From Flavobacterium sp. Sd200 (GTDB lineage Bacteria; Bacteroidota; Bacteroidia; Flavobacteriales; Flavobacteriaceae), in assembly GCF_009826935.1 (NCBI RefSeq), contig NZ_WUMN01000007.1, positions 124,001 to 188,000 on the forward strand: a stretch of DNA of 64,000 bases, given 5' to 3'. The notes beneath the pieces were generated by a model that saw nothing but the letters and a program-made list of their open reading frames with translations, searched no databases and was not told the DNA's origin. Of the stretch, positions 26,547 to 35,582 are shown one piece after another. How positions within the stretch are numbered: position 1 is the stretch's first letter; each line of letters begins with the position of its first letter. Position numbers and translations under genes: made by a program.

Positions 26547-26554
26547 TAAATACA

Positions 26555-26956
26555 GTGAACAAAGAAAAAATAGTAAGCGAGCTTACTTTTAAAGCCGTGC
26601 GCAGTAGTGGTGCCGGCGGACAGAATGTAAATAAGGTAAGCAGTAAAGTAGTACTTGGATTTAATGTTAATGCTTCATTAGCTTTGAGTGAAGCCGAAAA
26701 GATTCTCGCGCTTACACGATTAGCCAGCCGTCTTACTGATGATGGTACGCTTATATTGCAATGTGATGAAGATCGTAGCCAGCTTAGAAATAAAGATATT
26801 GTTATAAAAAGATTCTTTATGGTAATGGAGGCAGCCTTAAAAACAGATAAGCCACGCATTGCTACAAAAGTGCCTAAAGCGGTTATCAAAAGACGCATTG
26901 AGGGCAAAAGGCGTTTGTCTGACAAGAAACAGAACAGACGAAAGCCGGATGTTTAG
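26555..26956 (+). CDS. arfB: Alternative ribosome-rescue factor / peptidyl-tRNA hydrolase
   Basis: A 133-residue ArfB (YaeJ) type release-factor homologue. It has the catalytic GGQ in RSSGAGGQNVNKVSSKV (about 18-34) and a strongly basic C-terminal tail (KRRIEGKRRLSDKKQNRRK) that enters the empty mRNA channel of stalled ribosomes. There is no stop-codon recognition domain. The start is a GTG, 8 nt after the DUF4301 stop. It ends the run that began with the phosphopantetheinyl transferase. Confidence 0.92.
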   Translation: MNKEKIVSELTFKAVRSSGAGGQNVNKVSSKVVLGFNVNASLALSEAEKILALTRLASRLTDDGTLILQCDEDRSQLRNKDIVIKRFFMVMEAALKTDKPRIATKVPKAVIKRRIEGKRRLSDKKQNRRKPDV

Positions 26957-27005
26957 ATTTCAGATGATAGATTTGAGATATTAGACTGAAGATAATAGAT
27001 AATAG

Positions 27006-27029
27006 ACCCTGCCAAACGGCAGGGTTTGT
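27006..27029 (+). terminator. Rho-independent terminator
   Basis: ACCCTGCC pairs with GGCAGGGT across AAAC, followed by TTGTTGTTT; about 50 nt after arfB. Confidence 0.8.
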
Positions 27030-27073
27030 TGTTTAATATATCTTTTTTCTAAATTAGTTTACAGCGTGAATAT

Positions 27074-27106
27074 CGCAAAGTTGTGCCTCCTTTGCACAAC
27101 TTTGCG
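27074..27106. repeat. Perfect 13-bp hairpin
   Basis: CGCAAAGTTGTGC and GCACAACTTTGCG flank a 7-nt loop (CTCCTTT). No T-tract follows. It lies between the arfB terminator and the TPP riboswitch; AACAAATnnnCAAATTAAC-type words fill the remaining gap. Confidence 0.8.
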
Positions 27107-27193
27107 GTAAAATTCATGAGCTACCTAATAACCAAATCCACAAATCATCAAATTAACGCATCCGCAAATTAACAAATAATCAAAATAATTATT

Positions 27194-27201
27194 TACATTT
27201 G
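27194..27201 (+). promoter_or_regulatory. -7 promoter box (riboswitch transcript)
   Basis: TACATTTG placed just upstream of the TPP aptamer, so that transcription begins at its 5' side. Confidence 0.6.
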
Positions 27202-27205
27202 CCGC

Positions 27206-27290
27206 GTCTCAAAGGGGTGCCCTAAATAATCGGGCTGAGATCATACCCAAAGAACCTGGGCGGGTAATGCTGCCAAGGGAAATTAAGGCA
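27206..27290 (+). ncRNA. TPP riboswitch (THI element)
   Basis: The conserved aptamer blocks are present in order: GGGGTGCCC, then GGGCTGAGATCATACCC, GAACCTG, CGGGTAATGCTGCCAAGGGA. This aptamer binds thiamine diphosphate and shuts down expression. Downstream, GCAAGTAATACAG (about 27289-27301) can pair imperfectly with CTGTAGATATTGC (27310-27322) before a T-rich stretch, a possible terminator-type expression platform. It controls the receptor starting at 27391. Confidence 0.95.
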
Positions 27291-27390
27291 AGTAATACAG
27301 AGTGCACGCTGTAGATATTGCTTTTACTAACTATTTTAAATTAACAAATAAGGATAATTGCCCCTTTTATTCGTAAACATTATTTTACGG

Positions 27391-29568
27391 ATGAAACTTT
27401 TATTCCATTCTTACAAAGACACTAAGGCGCTTAGACGCTTAGGTGCTAAAACACTTCTCACTTCATTTATTGGCTTTACAGCCTATGCGCAGCAACCTCC
27501 GGCTAAGGACAGTATTAATACACTTGATGAGGTTCTTGTGCAGGCCGTTCGTGTAAACAGCAATACTCCGGTAACATTTAGTAATGTTAGCAAAGAAGAG
27601 CTTGCTCCCCGCAATTTGGGTCAGGACATCCCTATTTTGCTTAACTATTTACCGTCTGTAGTAACCACTTCAGATGCAGGTAACGGTATAGGATATACAG
27701 GCATTCGTGTGCGTGGTGCCGATGCCAGTCGCGTAAACGTTACGCTAAACGGTGTGCCATTAAACGACTCTGAATCGCAGGGAACGTTTTGGGTTAACAT
27801 GCCCGATTTTGCATCTTCGGTAGAAAACATACAGCTACAACGCGGTGTAGGTACCTCCACAAACGGGGCGGGAGCTTTTGGAGCCAGCCTTAACCTGCTT
27901 ACAGATGCCTATAAAAAAGAGTCGAGCGGAGAAATATCTAACTCTTTCGGCAGTTTTGGTTCGCATAAGCATACGCTAAAATTCAGTACCGGGCTTATGA
28001 ACAATAATGTTGAACTATCCGGACGCGTTTCAAATGTTGGTTCAGACGGATATGTAGACAGAGCATCGTCCCGTCTTAAATCTTATTTTTTACAGGGAGC
28101 CTATGTAGGGAAAACTACGCTTATTAAAGCCCTTGCCTTTGGCGGAAGCGAAAAAACCTATCAGGCATGGAACGGTCTTGATGCCGAAACACTTGCCTCT
28201 AATAGGAGGTTTAATTACTCCGGCCAGTATTTTGACGATGCGGGCAACGAGCATTTTTACAAGAACGAAACCGATAACTATCAGCAGGATCATTTTCAGT
28301 TACACTGGAACGAAAGGGTTACCGATAGCTGGAGTACAAATATGGCATTGCACTATACCAAAGGGCGTGGTTATTATGAAAACTACCGCGACGACAAAAC
28401 GCTTAGTGATTATGGCATAACACCGTTAATTATAGATGGGGCTTTGAGGGAAGAGGGTGACCTTGTTACCCGCAAATGGCTTGACAACGATTTTTATGGT
28501 GCTACATTCTCGGCAAACTATAAGTCGGCTAAACTGAACGCTACCTTTGGAGGTGCCTGGAACAAGTATGAAGGTGCACACTTTGGAGAGGTTATATGGT
28601 CTCAGTTTTCAAACAGTGTTCGCCCTAACGACCGTTATTATGATAACGATGCCACTAAAACCGATTTCAATGTTTTTGGAAAGGCTACTTATCAGCTAAC
28701 AAACTCGCTTAGTGCTTTTGGAGATTTACAATACCGTCGTGTGCATTATGATGCTACCAATGTTGTAGAGAGCAGCTCTTGGGCTATTCCGGTAGATGAT
28801 ACCTTTAACTTTTTTAACCCAAAGGCAGGTTTAACGTATACGGTTAACGGTAACAATAATATTTACCTTTCGTATGCCCGTGCCAATAAAGAGCCACGCC
28901 GCAATGATTATGAGAACGGTGCTTTTAAATCGGAAAGCCTGAACGATTTTGAGTTGGGTTGGAGATACAAACACGGGCGCAGTACCATAAACGTAAACGG
29001 CTACTACATGAGGTATAAAGACCAGCTTGTGGCTACAGGAAACCTTGACGATGTAGGATCGCCTATATATACCAATGTAAAAGACAGCTATCGCATGGGG
29101 CTTGAAGCCGATGCTACACTTTATATAACAAACCGTTTAGTATGGAGGCCAAATGTGGCACTGAGCGACAATAAAAACATCGACTTTAATAACCAAACTA
29201 CTGATGGTCCTGTAAACCTGGGCGATACTAAAATTGCGTTTTCTCCAAGTGTAATTGCAGGCAGCCAGATAATTGTTATTCCTGCAAAAGATTTTCAGGT
29301 GGCGTTTTTGTCTAAATATGTTGGAGAGCAATATATGGACAATACCGAAACGGGGGACAGCAAGCTAAAAGGCTATTTTGTAAACGACCTTAATATTACC
29401 TATGAGCTTAAGAATATTCCGGTATTTAAATCGGTAGTATTTAGCGGGCTTGTAAACAATATTTTCGACGAGCAATATATCTCTAACGGCTATATGTATG
29501 GCCCATATCCGTACTACTTTGCACAGGCAGGTATAAACTTCCTTGCAGGGGCAACGCTTAAATTTTAA
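27391..29568 (+). CDS. TonB-dependent outer-membrane receptor, thiamine-regulated
   Basis: A 725-residue receptor with a signal peptide ending near AYAQ, a plug domain (IRVRGADASRVNVTLNGVPLND, split by eye) and a C-terminal 22-strand-type barrel ending in an aromatic-Lys-Phe (TLKF). There is no CarboxypepD-like N-terminal extension, so it resembles a siderophore/vitamin receptor rather than a SusC. The TPP riboswitch upstream makes thiamine or its phosphates or precursors the probable cargo, as in the OMR1 receptors of Bacteroidota. The start is set at the ATG 190 nt after the -7 box. Confidence 0.9.
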   Translation: MKLLFHSYKDTKALRRLGAKTLLTSFIGFTAYAQQPPAKDSINTLDEVLVQAVRVNSNTPVTFSNVSKEELAPRNLGQDIPILLNYLPSVVTTSDAGNGIGYTGIRVRGADASRVNVTLNGVPLNDSESQGTFWVNMPDFASSVENIQLQRGVGTSTNGAGAFGASLNLLTDAYKKESSGEISNSFGSFGSHKHTLKFSTGLMNNNVELSGRVSNVGSDGYVDRASSRLKSYFLQGAYVGKTTLIKALAFGGSEKTYQAWNGLDAETLASNRRFNYSGQYFDDAGNEHFYKNETDNYQQDHFQLHWNERVTDSWSTNMALHYTKGRGYYENYRDDKTLSDYGITPLIIDGALREEGDLVTRKWLDNDFYGATFSANYKSAKLNATFGGAWNKYEGAHFGEVIWSQFSNSVRPNDRYYDNDATKTDFNVFGKATYQLTNSLSAFGDLQYRRVHYDATNVVESSSWAIPVDDTFNFFNPKAGLTYTVNGNNNIYLSYARANKEPRRNDYENGAFKSESLNDFELGWRYKHGRSTINVNGYYMRYKDQLVATGNLDDVGSPIYTNVKDSYRMGLEADATLYITNRLVWRPNVALSDNKNIDFNNQTTDGPVNLGDTKIAFSPSVIAGSQIIVIPAKDFQVAFLSKYVGEQYMDNTETGDSKLKGYFVNDLNITYELKNIPVFKSVVFSGLVNNIFDEQYISNGYMYGPYPYYFAQAGINFLAGATLKF

Positions 29569-29598
29569 TTGTTTTAGTTTACTATTTTATTCTGTGAG

Positions 29599-29634
29599 AT
29601 CCTGCCGTTGTGTATTTTCGGCAGGATTTTTTAT
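29599..29634. terminator. Rho-independent terminator after the receptor
   Basis: ATCCTGCCG pairs with CGGCAGGAT and runs into T6. It sits between the convergent receptor and mcrC genes and overlaps the mcrC stop. Confidence 0.85.
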
Positions 29635-30866
29635 ATAAACCAGTTTAAGATCTCTGTGCCGATATTTTCGTTCAGCACATTACTGTCTGGCTTAAAAATA
29701 GAAATTTTACCAATCCCGCATTGATGATGTGATTCTTTATTTTCTTTAATGTTTTCAAAGCTTTTGAAATCAGGTTTCCGGGTTGTGTAATGCGGATAAA
29801 GCAATATTGCGCAATTAGATTTCCAATAGTCATTATACACATACATTTGCCTTAAATCATGTGTAGACGGCACACTGTAATGAATGTTCTTCCATTTTGT
29901 ATCTATAATAAAGACTTCAGTTTCATTTTTTGTAATTACAATGTCAGGCCTAATAGTAATGCCATTCCAAAAATGAAGCGACTGTTGCCCACTAACCGTA
30001 AAACCATTTGTTGCAGCCTCTTGCAGCCGTATTAAAATATATTCTTCCCAAAGCGTATTCATATCAAAAAGCAACGCCAGCATTTTTTCATTTCCTTTAG
30101 ATATGTTTGGTGCATAGTTCAGGATAATAAGCCTTGCAATGGCAAGTGCAGTATCATAAGGTTTTGTTTTGCGCGATACGGGAATTTTTGTAAACGTATC
30201 TGCAGTTGCCTTAATATCTTTTACTTCCGGAAAATCCAGTTGAACAGATTTGCATTTGCCATACAGGTAACCTCCTTTAGTGCATTGCGCTATAATATTG
30301 AGTGCCTTGGCTATTATTTGATGGATAAGATGATCTTTATCATACACCTGATGCGAAGTATAGAAACGCTCTTTGTGCACGAGGTTTTTGGCAATGTGCC
30401 CTGCAAACTCAAGCTTGCCTTTAAGAGCCTTTACATTTCCGGTTTGTTTGTAATACTGTTTTATTAATCCCTGGTGTAGCAGAACCTCTACCTCATTTAA
30501 AAACCACTCAAAATAAATGTCGAGCAGGTGTATGTTTTGCTTTGTAACATTAGCTTCACCTACTTTTTGAACTTTGAGTTTTTTCGTAACCCTAAGCATT
30601 TCTATTAATGCCTTTTGCCATACAGCTTTCTCATCGCTTATTTGATTGACTGCAATATCAATTTTAGGCAATATTTCTATAGTAAGCCCGTCTGCCTGTA
30701 TTACACCCACATATTGCTTAAACTTGATACCGTTGTGGCGCACATCAAAATAGCAATCGTTGTGTAATGCATTCAGTTTAGACAATGCCACAAAATGATG
30801 TTGTTTGAAGTTGCCACCTATGGGCAAAAACTGATGCTCAAAAACCTGAATGGTGTTATCCTTCAT
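29631..30866 (-). CDS. mcrC: McrC family nuclease subunit
   Basis: A 411-residue McrC-type protein of a type IV restriction system, which joins McrB rings and cuts modified DNA. The PD-(D/E)xK nuclease core is visible near the C terminus: RPDIVI followed by VFIIDTKWK. The N-terminal part binds McrB. Its start overlaps the end of mcrB by 11 nt, so the two are translationally coupled and probably made in fixed ratio. Confidence 0.9.
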   Translation of the reverse strand: MKDNTIQVFEHQFLPIGGNFKQHHFVALSKLNALHNDCYFDVRHNGIKFKQYVGVIQADGLTIEILPKIDIAVNQISDEKAVWQKALIEMLRVTKKLKVQKVGEANVTKQNIHLLDIYFEWFLNEVEVLLHQGLIKQYYKQTGNVKALKGKLEFAGHIAKNLVHKERFYTSHQVYDKDHLIHQIIAKALNIIAQCTKGGYLYGKCKSVQLDFPEVKDIKATADTFTKIPVSRKTKPYDTALAIARLIILNYAPNISKGNEKMLALLFDMNTLWEEYILIRLQEAATNGFTVSGQQSLHFWNGITIRPDIVITKNETEVFIIDTKWKNIHYSVPSTHDLRQMYVYNDYWKSNCAILLYPHYTTRKPDFKSFENIKENKESHHQCGIGKISIFKPDSNVLNENIGTEILNWFI

Positions 30867-32964
30867 TTTGCAGGGTTACAGGTTTGTTAAGTAATGAGGC
30901 TATAGCTTTTTCAATGTCATTAATTTCATTAATAAACTCAAACTTTTTGATTACATCCGGTTTTTCTAAAGTCACTTTTGTAAAAGATGCAAAATGAATG
31001 TCTTTAGTATCTTTTACAGTAACAAACCCCTCGCCCAAAATCAGTGCTATCTTTTCGTAATTATGATAAAAGTATTCCTGCAATAACGGAATGATACAGT
31101 TTTTAAAAGCGGCCGTTAAAGCTTTGGTGTCATTACTTTTAATGTTAATGAAGTAGGAGTGACCAATGGTGTGGTCTCTGTCTAACAATATTTCTACACG
31201 GTTGTTAATAGCCTCTAAAACTTCTCTAAGGTTAAAGCCGTTAAATTCTATGTTTTTTAAAAGATGAGGTTGCGGCATTAATTCTTTAAACGAAAACCTT
31301 CTGCGCAAAGCCGTGTCGAGAGCCTCAACACTACGGTCGGCAGTATTCATAGTGCCAATAATATAAAGGTTTGGCGGCACCCCGAATTTTTCTTTGCTGT
31401 AGGGGAGGACTACTTCCAACGCTTCTTTATTACCAAGTCGCTTATCTTCTTCTAATAGTGTGATAAGCTCACCAAATATTTGTGAGACATTACCACGATT
31501 TATTTCGTCTATGATTAATATGTGATTTTTTATTTCGTCATTTTGTATGGAATCATACTTTATAAGACCATAGTTTGAATATAAATGCATAAGTATACCT
31601 TTTACATAAGAAGGATTGTACATCCCTTCGCCAGGTGTATTTTGATACATTTTTAATATATTCTCTATTGATGCAGGATATAGCGGATTTTTATTTTTTG
31701 AATCTTTTGGATTTATTTTAAATGTTTTTCCGCCTTTATAATATACATCAAATTCTATATTCCCTGTATTTATAGTTACTTTCTCATTGTCAATAAGATG
31801 CTGTTTAAATTTTGAAAGTACTTCCTCAAAATTAGAACTGCTTTTAATTCCTGCCTTTTCGCATAATTCTTTAAAGACTCCAGATACAACGTCATATGTT
31901 ACATCTCCATTATTAGTCTCAGGCTTTATGCCCTCAATAAAATCTTCATAACTCATACTTTGATGAAAGGTAGAGAATACTATTTGCCCGTTAGAGACTA
32001 AATTTTCATACTCTTCGTTTACGATTTTTCTTTTTTCGTAAGTACTTATTTCATCATCAAATATTAAATCGGGATTGGCAATTTGTACAGCCAATTCTTT
32101 GGTGTTGTAGGTTTTACCCGTACCCGGTGGGCCATATAGAATTTTGTTCAGTGGATGTTTTGAAAGTATAATTTTGAAAGTCTCCTCTTCATATTCCCAT
32201 TCTAAAGGTTGTTGTTGAAGTCTTTCCGATGATATATTTACTTTATAATATTTGTTAAATAGTACTTTGTTCGCTTCATTTATATCGGCTACTTCATACA
32301 ACGTACTATATCCGCTGGGTAACCATGCTCTTTTGTCTTGCGATAATTTAATGGTATTGTTTACAATCGGTTCGGCAATTATTTTAATGCTCCTGGCCTG
32401 ATAACCTTCCTCATCAATATCTTTTTTTATATCATCAGGAAGTTCTATTATTTCACTTGTAATTTTGCAAAGTGGTCCCAATTTATCCTTACCGTAAGTG
32501 ATGTAAACATAATCGCCTATTTTTAGATTATTAGTAAAGTAAATACCCTGCCCTTTTTTTGTTGCTGAATGCATTGAGATAAGGTTTAACTTTTCTAATC
32601 GTTCTACAATATTGAATTTCGTAAAGCGAGTTGATTTAAAGTAGTCACCCATAGAAAATTTGAAGATGGGGCGGTCGCCAATGTCAATATTTAGATACTT
32701 AGATTTGACAGGGAAACCAATTTTCTCTAAAAATTTATTAGTAGGAATCCCTCCGGAAAGAGAAGGGATACTCTCTTGGGGAAAATCTTTAGCAAATATT
32801 TCGGTTGCTTCTCTAAAGACAACTTTAGGAGGATATAATTTACCATTATATGAAACATCGTAAATCGAACTATTGTAATATCTATCCCATCCGTTTATAT
32901 CTAAAGATTCTATTGCCTTTTCAATAGATTTTTTCCAAGCTAAGTTATATTCTTCTTCTGTCAT
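30856..32964 (-). CDS. mcrB: McrB family AAA+ GTPase with EVE/PUA-like N-terminal domain
   Basis: A 702-residue McrB-type motor. The N terminus (about 1-240) contains a small helical domain and an EVE-like stretch (GQGIYFTNNLKIGDYVYITY near 138-157), a fold known to recognise modified bases. The P-loop GPPGTGKT is at about 278-285, the Walker B is ILIIDEINRGNVS, and the MNTADRSVEALDTALRRRF sensor block is the McrB signature. With mcrC it forms a complete two-gene type IV restriction operon aimed at modified foreign DNA. Confidence 0.92.
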   Translation of the reverse strand: MTEEEYNLAWKKSIEKAIESLDINGWDRYYNSSIYDVSYNGKLYPPKVVFREATEIFAKDFPQESIPSLSGGIPTNKFLEKIGFPVKSKYLNIDIGDRPIFKFSMGDYFKSTRFTKFNIVERLEKLNLISMHSATKKGQGIYFTNNLKIGDYVYITYGKDKLGPLCKITSEIIELPDDIKKDIDEEGYQARSIKIIAEPIVNNTIKLSQDKRAWLPSGYSTLYEVADINEANKVLFNKYYKVNISSERLQQQPLEWEYEEETFKIILSKHPLNKILYGPPGTGKTYNTKELAVQIANPDLIFDDEISTYEKRKIVNEEYENLVSNGQIVFSTFHQSMSYEDFIEGIKPETNNGDVTYDVVSGVFKELCEKAGIKSSSNFEEVLSKFKQHLIDNEKVTINTGNIEFDVYYKGGKTFKINPKDSKNKNPLYPASIENILKMYQNTPGEGMYNPSYVKGILMHLYSNYGLIKYDSIQNDEIKNHILIIDEINRGNVSQIFGELITLLEEDKRLGNKEALEVVLPYSKEKFGVPPNLYIIGTMNTADRSVEALDTALRRRFSFKELMPQPHLLKNIEFNGFNLREVLEAINNRVEILLDRDHTIGHSYFINIKSNDTKALTAAFKNCIIPLLQEYFYHNYEKIALILGEGFVTVKDTKDIHFASFTKVTLEKPDVIKKFEFINEINDIEKAIASLLNKPVTLQNEG

Positions 32965-33051
32965 TGTTTTGTAAATTATAGTATCGTAAACCTACCAAAT
33001 TTTAACAGAAAAAAATAAGGAAATCCTCACTTGTAAAAAATATAATATTCC

Positions 33052-33927
33052 TTAATCAGCAACCACATTCCTCAATTCATGCCTGTACTGTGAGGCACTG
33101 CGGCCTGTAATTTCTTTAAACGATTTATTAAAGTGGCTAAAATTGTTAAACCCGCTTTCGTAGCACACGTCGGCAATGCTCATAGAGTTTTCAGCCAGTA
33201 GTTTACAGGCGTGTACCACACGGTATTCATTTACAAAATGCACAAAGGTTTTTTTTGTCATTTTTTTAAAATAACGGCAAAAAGAAGGTACGGTCATACT
33301 TGTTTTTTCGGCCATATCCTCCAGCGCAATAGGAAATTTATAATTGTCTTTTACATAGTTAAACACCATGTTAATGCGGTCGTTGTCCTGTACTTGGGTT
33401 TCCAGTGCAAAGCCCTCTGCGTTAAGCACTTTATAATCGTCGGCCTGTTCAAGGTCATAAAGTACTGTTATAAGGCTAAGCAAGCGTTCAAAGGGTAGCA
33501 TTTCTTTCATGGCTTCAACCCTGTCGCCTATATTCTTTCGGGTTTCGGCACCAAAGGCAATACCGCGTTTGGCTCTTTCAAACAATCCCAACAAATTTCG
33601 GGTTTCAGGCAGTACCATAAAACCATCGCCCAAAAAATCGGGTTTCATTTGAACAACGGTTTCCTGTTTGTTACCGGTGGTAATATCGGTAAAGCCACAA
33701 TGGGGCAGGTTACTGCCTATAAGTATCAGGTCGCCGTCGTTGTAATAGGAGATATGACTGCCAATTTGCCGTTTGCCCGACCCGCCGTTTACATACACCA
33801 GTTCTATTTCGGGGTGATGATGCCAGTGGTGCGAACTTATGTTGGCATTTTGCTTATAGCTGCTATAGGTAAACGAGCTCCCAAAAGAGGGTTCTATAAG
33901 TTCGAAAGTGGGTCTTAAAGCTTTCAT
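33052..33927 (-). CDS. AraC family transcriptional regulator (cupin type)
   Basis: A 291-residue regulator with an N-terminal cupin sensor (HHWHHHPEIELVYVNGG, then GDLILIGSNLPH) and a C-terminal HTH_18 domain (FCRYFKKMTKKTFVHFVNEYR split by eye, then GFNNFSHFNKSFKEITG). Such proteins usually sense sugars. A -7 box and an ACGAAAATTTTTTCGT dyad lie directly upstream. It is divergent from a small secreted protein gene, a possible target. Confidence 0.9.
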   Translation of the reverse strand: MKALRPTFELIEPSFGSSFTYSSYKQNANISSHHWHHHPEIELVYVNGGSGKRQIGSHISYYNDGDLILIGSNLPHCGFTDITTGNKQETVVQMKPDFLGDGFMVLPETRNLLGLFERAKRGIAFGAETRKNIGDRVEAMKEMLPFERLLSLITVLYDLEQADDYKVLNAEGFALETQVQDNDRINMVFNYVKDNYKFPIALEDMAEKTSMTVPSFCRYFKKMTKKTFVHFVNEYRVVHACKLLAENSMSIADVCYESGFNNFSHFNKSFKEITGRSASQYRHELRNVVAD

Positions 33928-33930
33928 TTT

Positions 33931-33946
33931 ACGAAAATTTTTTCGT
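33931..33946. promoter_or_regulatory. Dyad ACGAAAA-TT-TTTTCGT, candidate operator
   Basis: Perfect 7-bp inverted arms sit between the -7 box and the start codon of the cupin-AraC gene. Half-sites of the same kind (TTTTCGTAAA near 33998-34007, TTTCCGAAA near 33976) recur in the divergent intergenic region. Autoregulation is inferred. Confidence 0.45.
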
Positions 33947-33948
33947 TA

Positions 33949-33956
33949 CAAATGTA
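33949..33956 (-). promoter_or_regulatory. -7 promoter box (cupin-AraC gene)
   Basis: CAAATGTA on the plus strand is TACATTTG on the coding strand, 22 nt before the ATG. Confidence 0.55.
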
Positions 33957-34111
33957 CTCAAAAAGCTGTGATATTTTCCGAAATTAACTAAAAAACGTTT
34001 TCGTAAAGTTAATATAGCATATATATATGAAAATATAGATGTAATAATTTTTAAGGTATGTGTGTAATTTAGCAGTGTAGAAATAAAGAAACCAATTAAA
34101 GACTATAGATT

Positions 34112-34702
34112 ATGAAGAATGCAATGAAATTCGGTTTAGCATTAGTAGCTTTTTTAACAGCTTTTACAATGCACGCTAACGACACTAACTTTTCTGTAAG
34201 TGTAAAATCTGGCAAAGTAATCAACTTTGTTATCAACGAAACTAAAAACGTTCACGTATCAATATACAGCACAGAGAATGTTGCGATATTTGACGAAGTA
34301 CTTAAAAGTAAAGATGGCAAAATAACAAGAACTTATGATCTTGCTGCCCTGCCAAGCGGAACTTACTACCTTGAAACAGAAACTCCTGCTAAAGTATCTC
34401 GCCACGAAATTGTTATTAACGGTGCTACCGCTACCGTAACCGGCAAAACCTTAGCAGACATCTATAAACCGGTTTTAATTAAAAAAGACGGTTTAGTATC
34501 TGTAAGCATCCTTAACAACGAAAAAACACCGGTAGAAATAAAAGTGTATGATGAAAACAGCAATGAGCTTTACAGCGAAATCATCAAAGGTGAGCAAACG
34601 CTAAGCAAAACGTTTGACATCAGGAACACTACCGCGCAAAACTTCACGCTTGTAACGTCATACAACAACAAAACTTTTGTTGAGACTATTGCAGCGCGAT
34701 AA
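34112..34702 (+). CDS. Secreted beta-sandwich-like protein of unknown function
   Basis: A 196-residue protein with a signal peptide (MKNAMKFGLALVAFLTAFTMHA). It has two similar repeats of about 80 residues: GKVINFVINETKNVHVSIYS near 37-56 resembles DGLVSVSILNNEKTPVEIKV near 133-152, each followed by a SGTYYLET or AQNFTLVT strand. This suggests two small immunoglobulin-like sandwiches. I do not know its function. It is monocistronic, divergent from the AraC gene, and followed by a strong terminator. Confidence 0.7.
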   Translation: MKNAMKFGLALVAFLTAFTMHANDTNFSVSVKSGKVINFVINETKNVHVSIYSTENVAIFDEVLKSKDGKITRTYDLAALPSGTYYLETETPAKVSRHEIVINGATATVTGKTLADIYKPVLIKKDGLVSVSILNNEKTPVEIKVYDENSNELYSEIIKGEQTLSKTFDIRNTTAQNFTLVTSYNNKTFVETIAAR

Positions 34703-34725
34703 ATAAAAGAGGTTTGGTTATAGCA

Positions 34726-34760
34726 GAAATGCCCCACTTAACGGTGGGGCATTTCTCTTT
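34726..34760 (+). terminator. Rho-independent terminator
   Basis: GAAATGCCCCAC pairs with GTGGGGCATTTC across TTAACG and is followed by a T-rich run. It lies between convergent genes. Confidence 0.85.
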
Positions 34761-34778
34761 TTGTGTGAGGTGATTTAT

Positions 34779-35525
34779 TTAAATCACCTGCAATCCCAAA
34801 TCTTTATAGGGCTGTAGCTTTTCGTTATCGCTGTCGGCTTCTGTTATCAATACATCTACTTTAGTAATGGGGCATATAAAGAATGCCTCGGCAGTATCAA
34901 TTTTTTCGAGGGTAGAAAGTGCAATAATTTGCTGGGCATTCTCTACCATATTGCGCTTTACAAGGCTGTCTTCATAACTGCGGGCCGTAAGTCCAATGGT
35001 GTGAATACTGCTTACTCCGAAAAAATAAATATTAGCCCTTACATTTCTTATAGTATCTATAGCCTGTTGCCCAATAGTAGTAAAAGCTGTTTTATACAGC
35101 CGCCCTCCGGCAAAAACCACTTCGGCGGTAGGGTGGTCTTCCAGCGCATCGGCTACCGGAAAGCTGTTGGTTACTACCTGAATTTTAAGGTCTTTAGGTA
35201 TCATTTTTGCCACAGCCAGTACAGATGTACCACCATCCATAAAAATAGTTTGCCCGTTTTTTAAAAAAGGTATGGCTTTTTGAGCCATGCGCAGTTTATG
35301 GCTCACATCATATTTTTCGCGATCCCGGTAGTGCTGGGGTATGGTAGAGTTTGCAATTGCACCACCCCTAACGGCTTTTAAAAGCCCCTGTACATCAAGT
35401 TCTTTAATATCGCGCCTTACAGTATCTTCAGATACGTTAAGCAAACGGCTCATTTCGGTAAGCTGAACTTTGTTGCCCTTTGTAAGTTGCTCTAATATAA
35501 ATTGTAAACGTTCTTCTTTTACCAT
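34779..35525 (-). CDS. DeoR/GlpR family transcriptional regulator
   Basis: A 248-residue repressor with an N-terminal winged HTH (MVKEERLQFILEQL, VSEDTVRRDIKEL, VRGGA) and a C-terminal DeoR sensor domain (FMDGGTSVLAVAK, FVGVSSIH-like FFGVSSIHTIG). These usually bind a phosphorylated sugar. The longer reading (to 35669) adds 48 residues unlike the family and runs through the intergenic palindrome, so the ATG at 35525 is chosen. It is divergent from a nucleotidase gene. Confidence 0.9.
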   Translation of the reverse strand: MVKEERLQFILEQLTKGNKVQLTEMSRLLNVSEDTVRRDIKELDVQGLLKAVRGGAIANSTIPQHYRDREKYDVSHKLRMAQKAIPFLKNGQTIFMDGGTSVLAVAKMIPKDLKIQVVTNSFPVADALEDHPTAEVVFAGGRLYKTAFTTIGQQAIDTIRNVRANIYFFGVSSIHTIGLTARSYEDSLVKRNMVENAQQIIALSTLEKIDTAEAFFICPITKVDVLITEADSDNEKLQPYKDLGLQVI

Positions 35526-35582
35526 TACGTAAAAATTTACGGCAAAGATACATAAATTTAATATTGCAAAAAGCAGCATATA

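Noticed and set aside
27006..27106. CRISPR-like repeat array between arfB and the riboswitch
   Set aside because: The inverted repeats occur once each and are not direct repeats with spacers; one is a terminator and the other a single hairpin. No cas genes are in the window.
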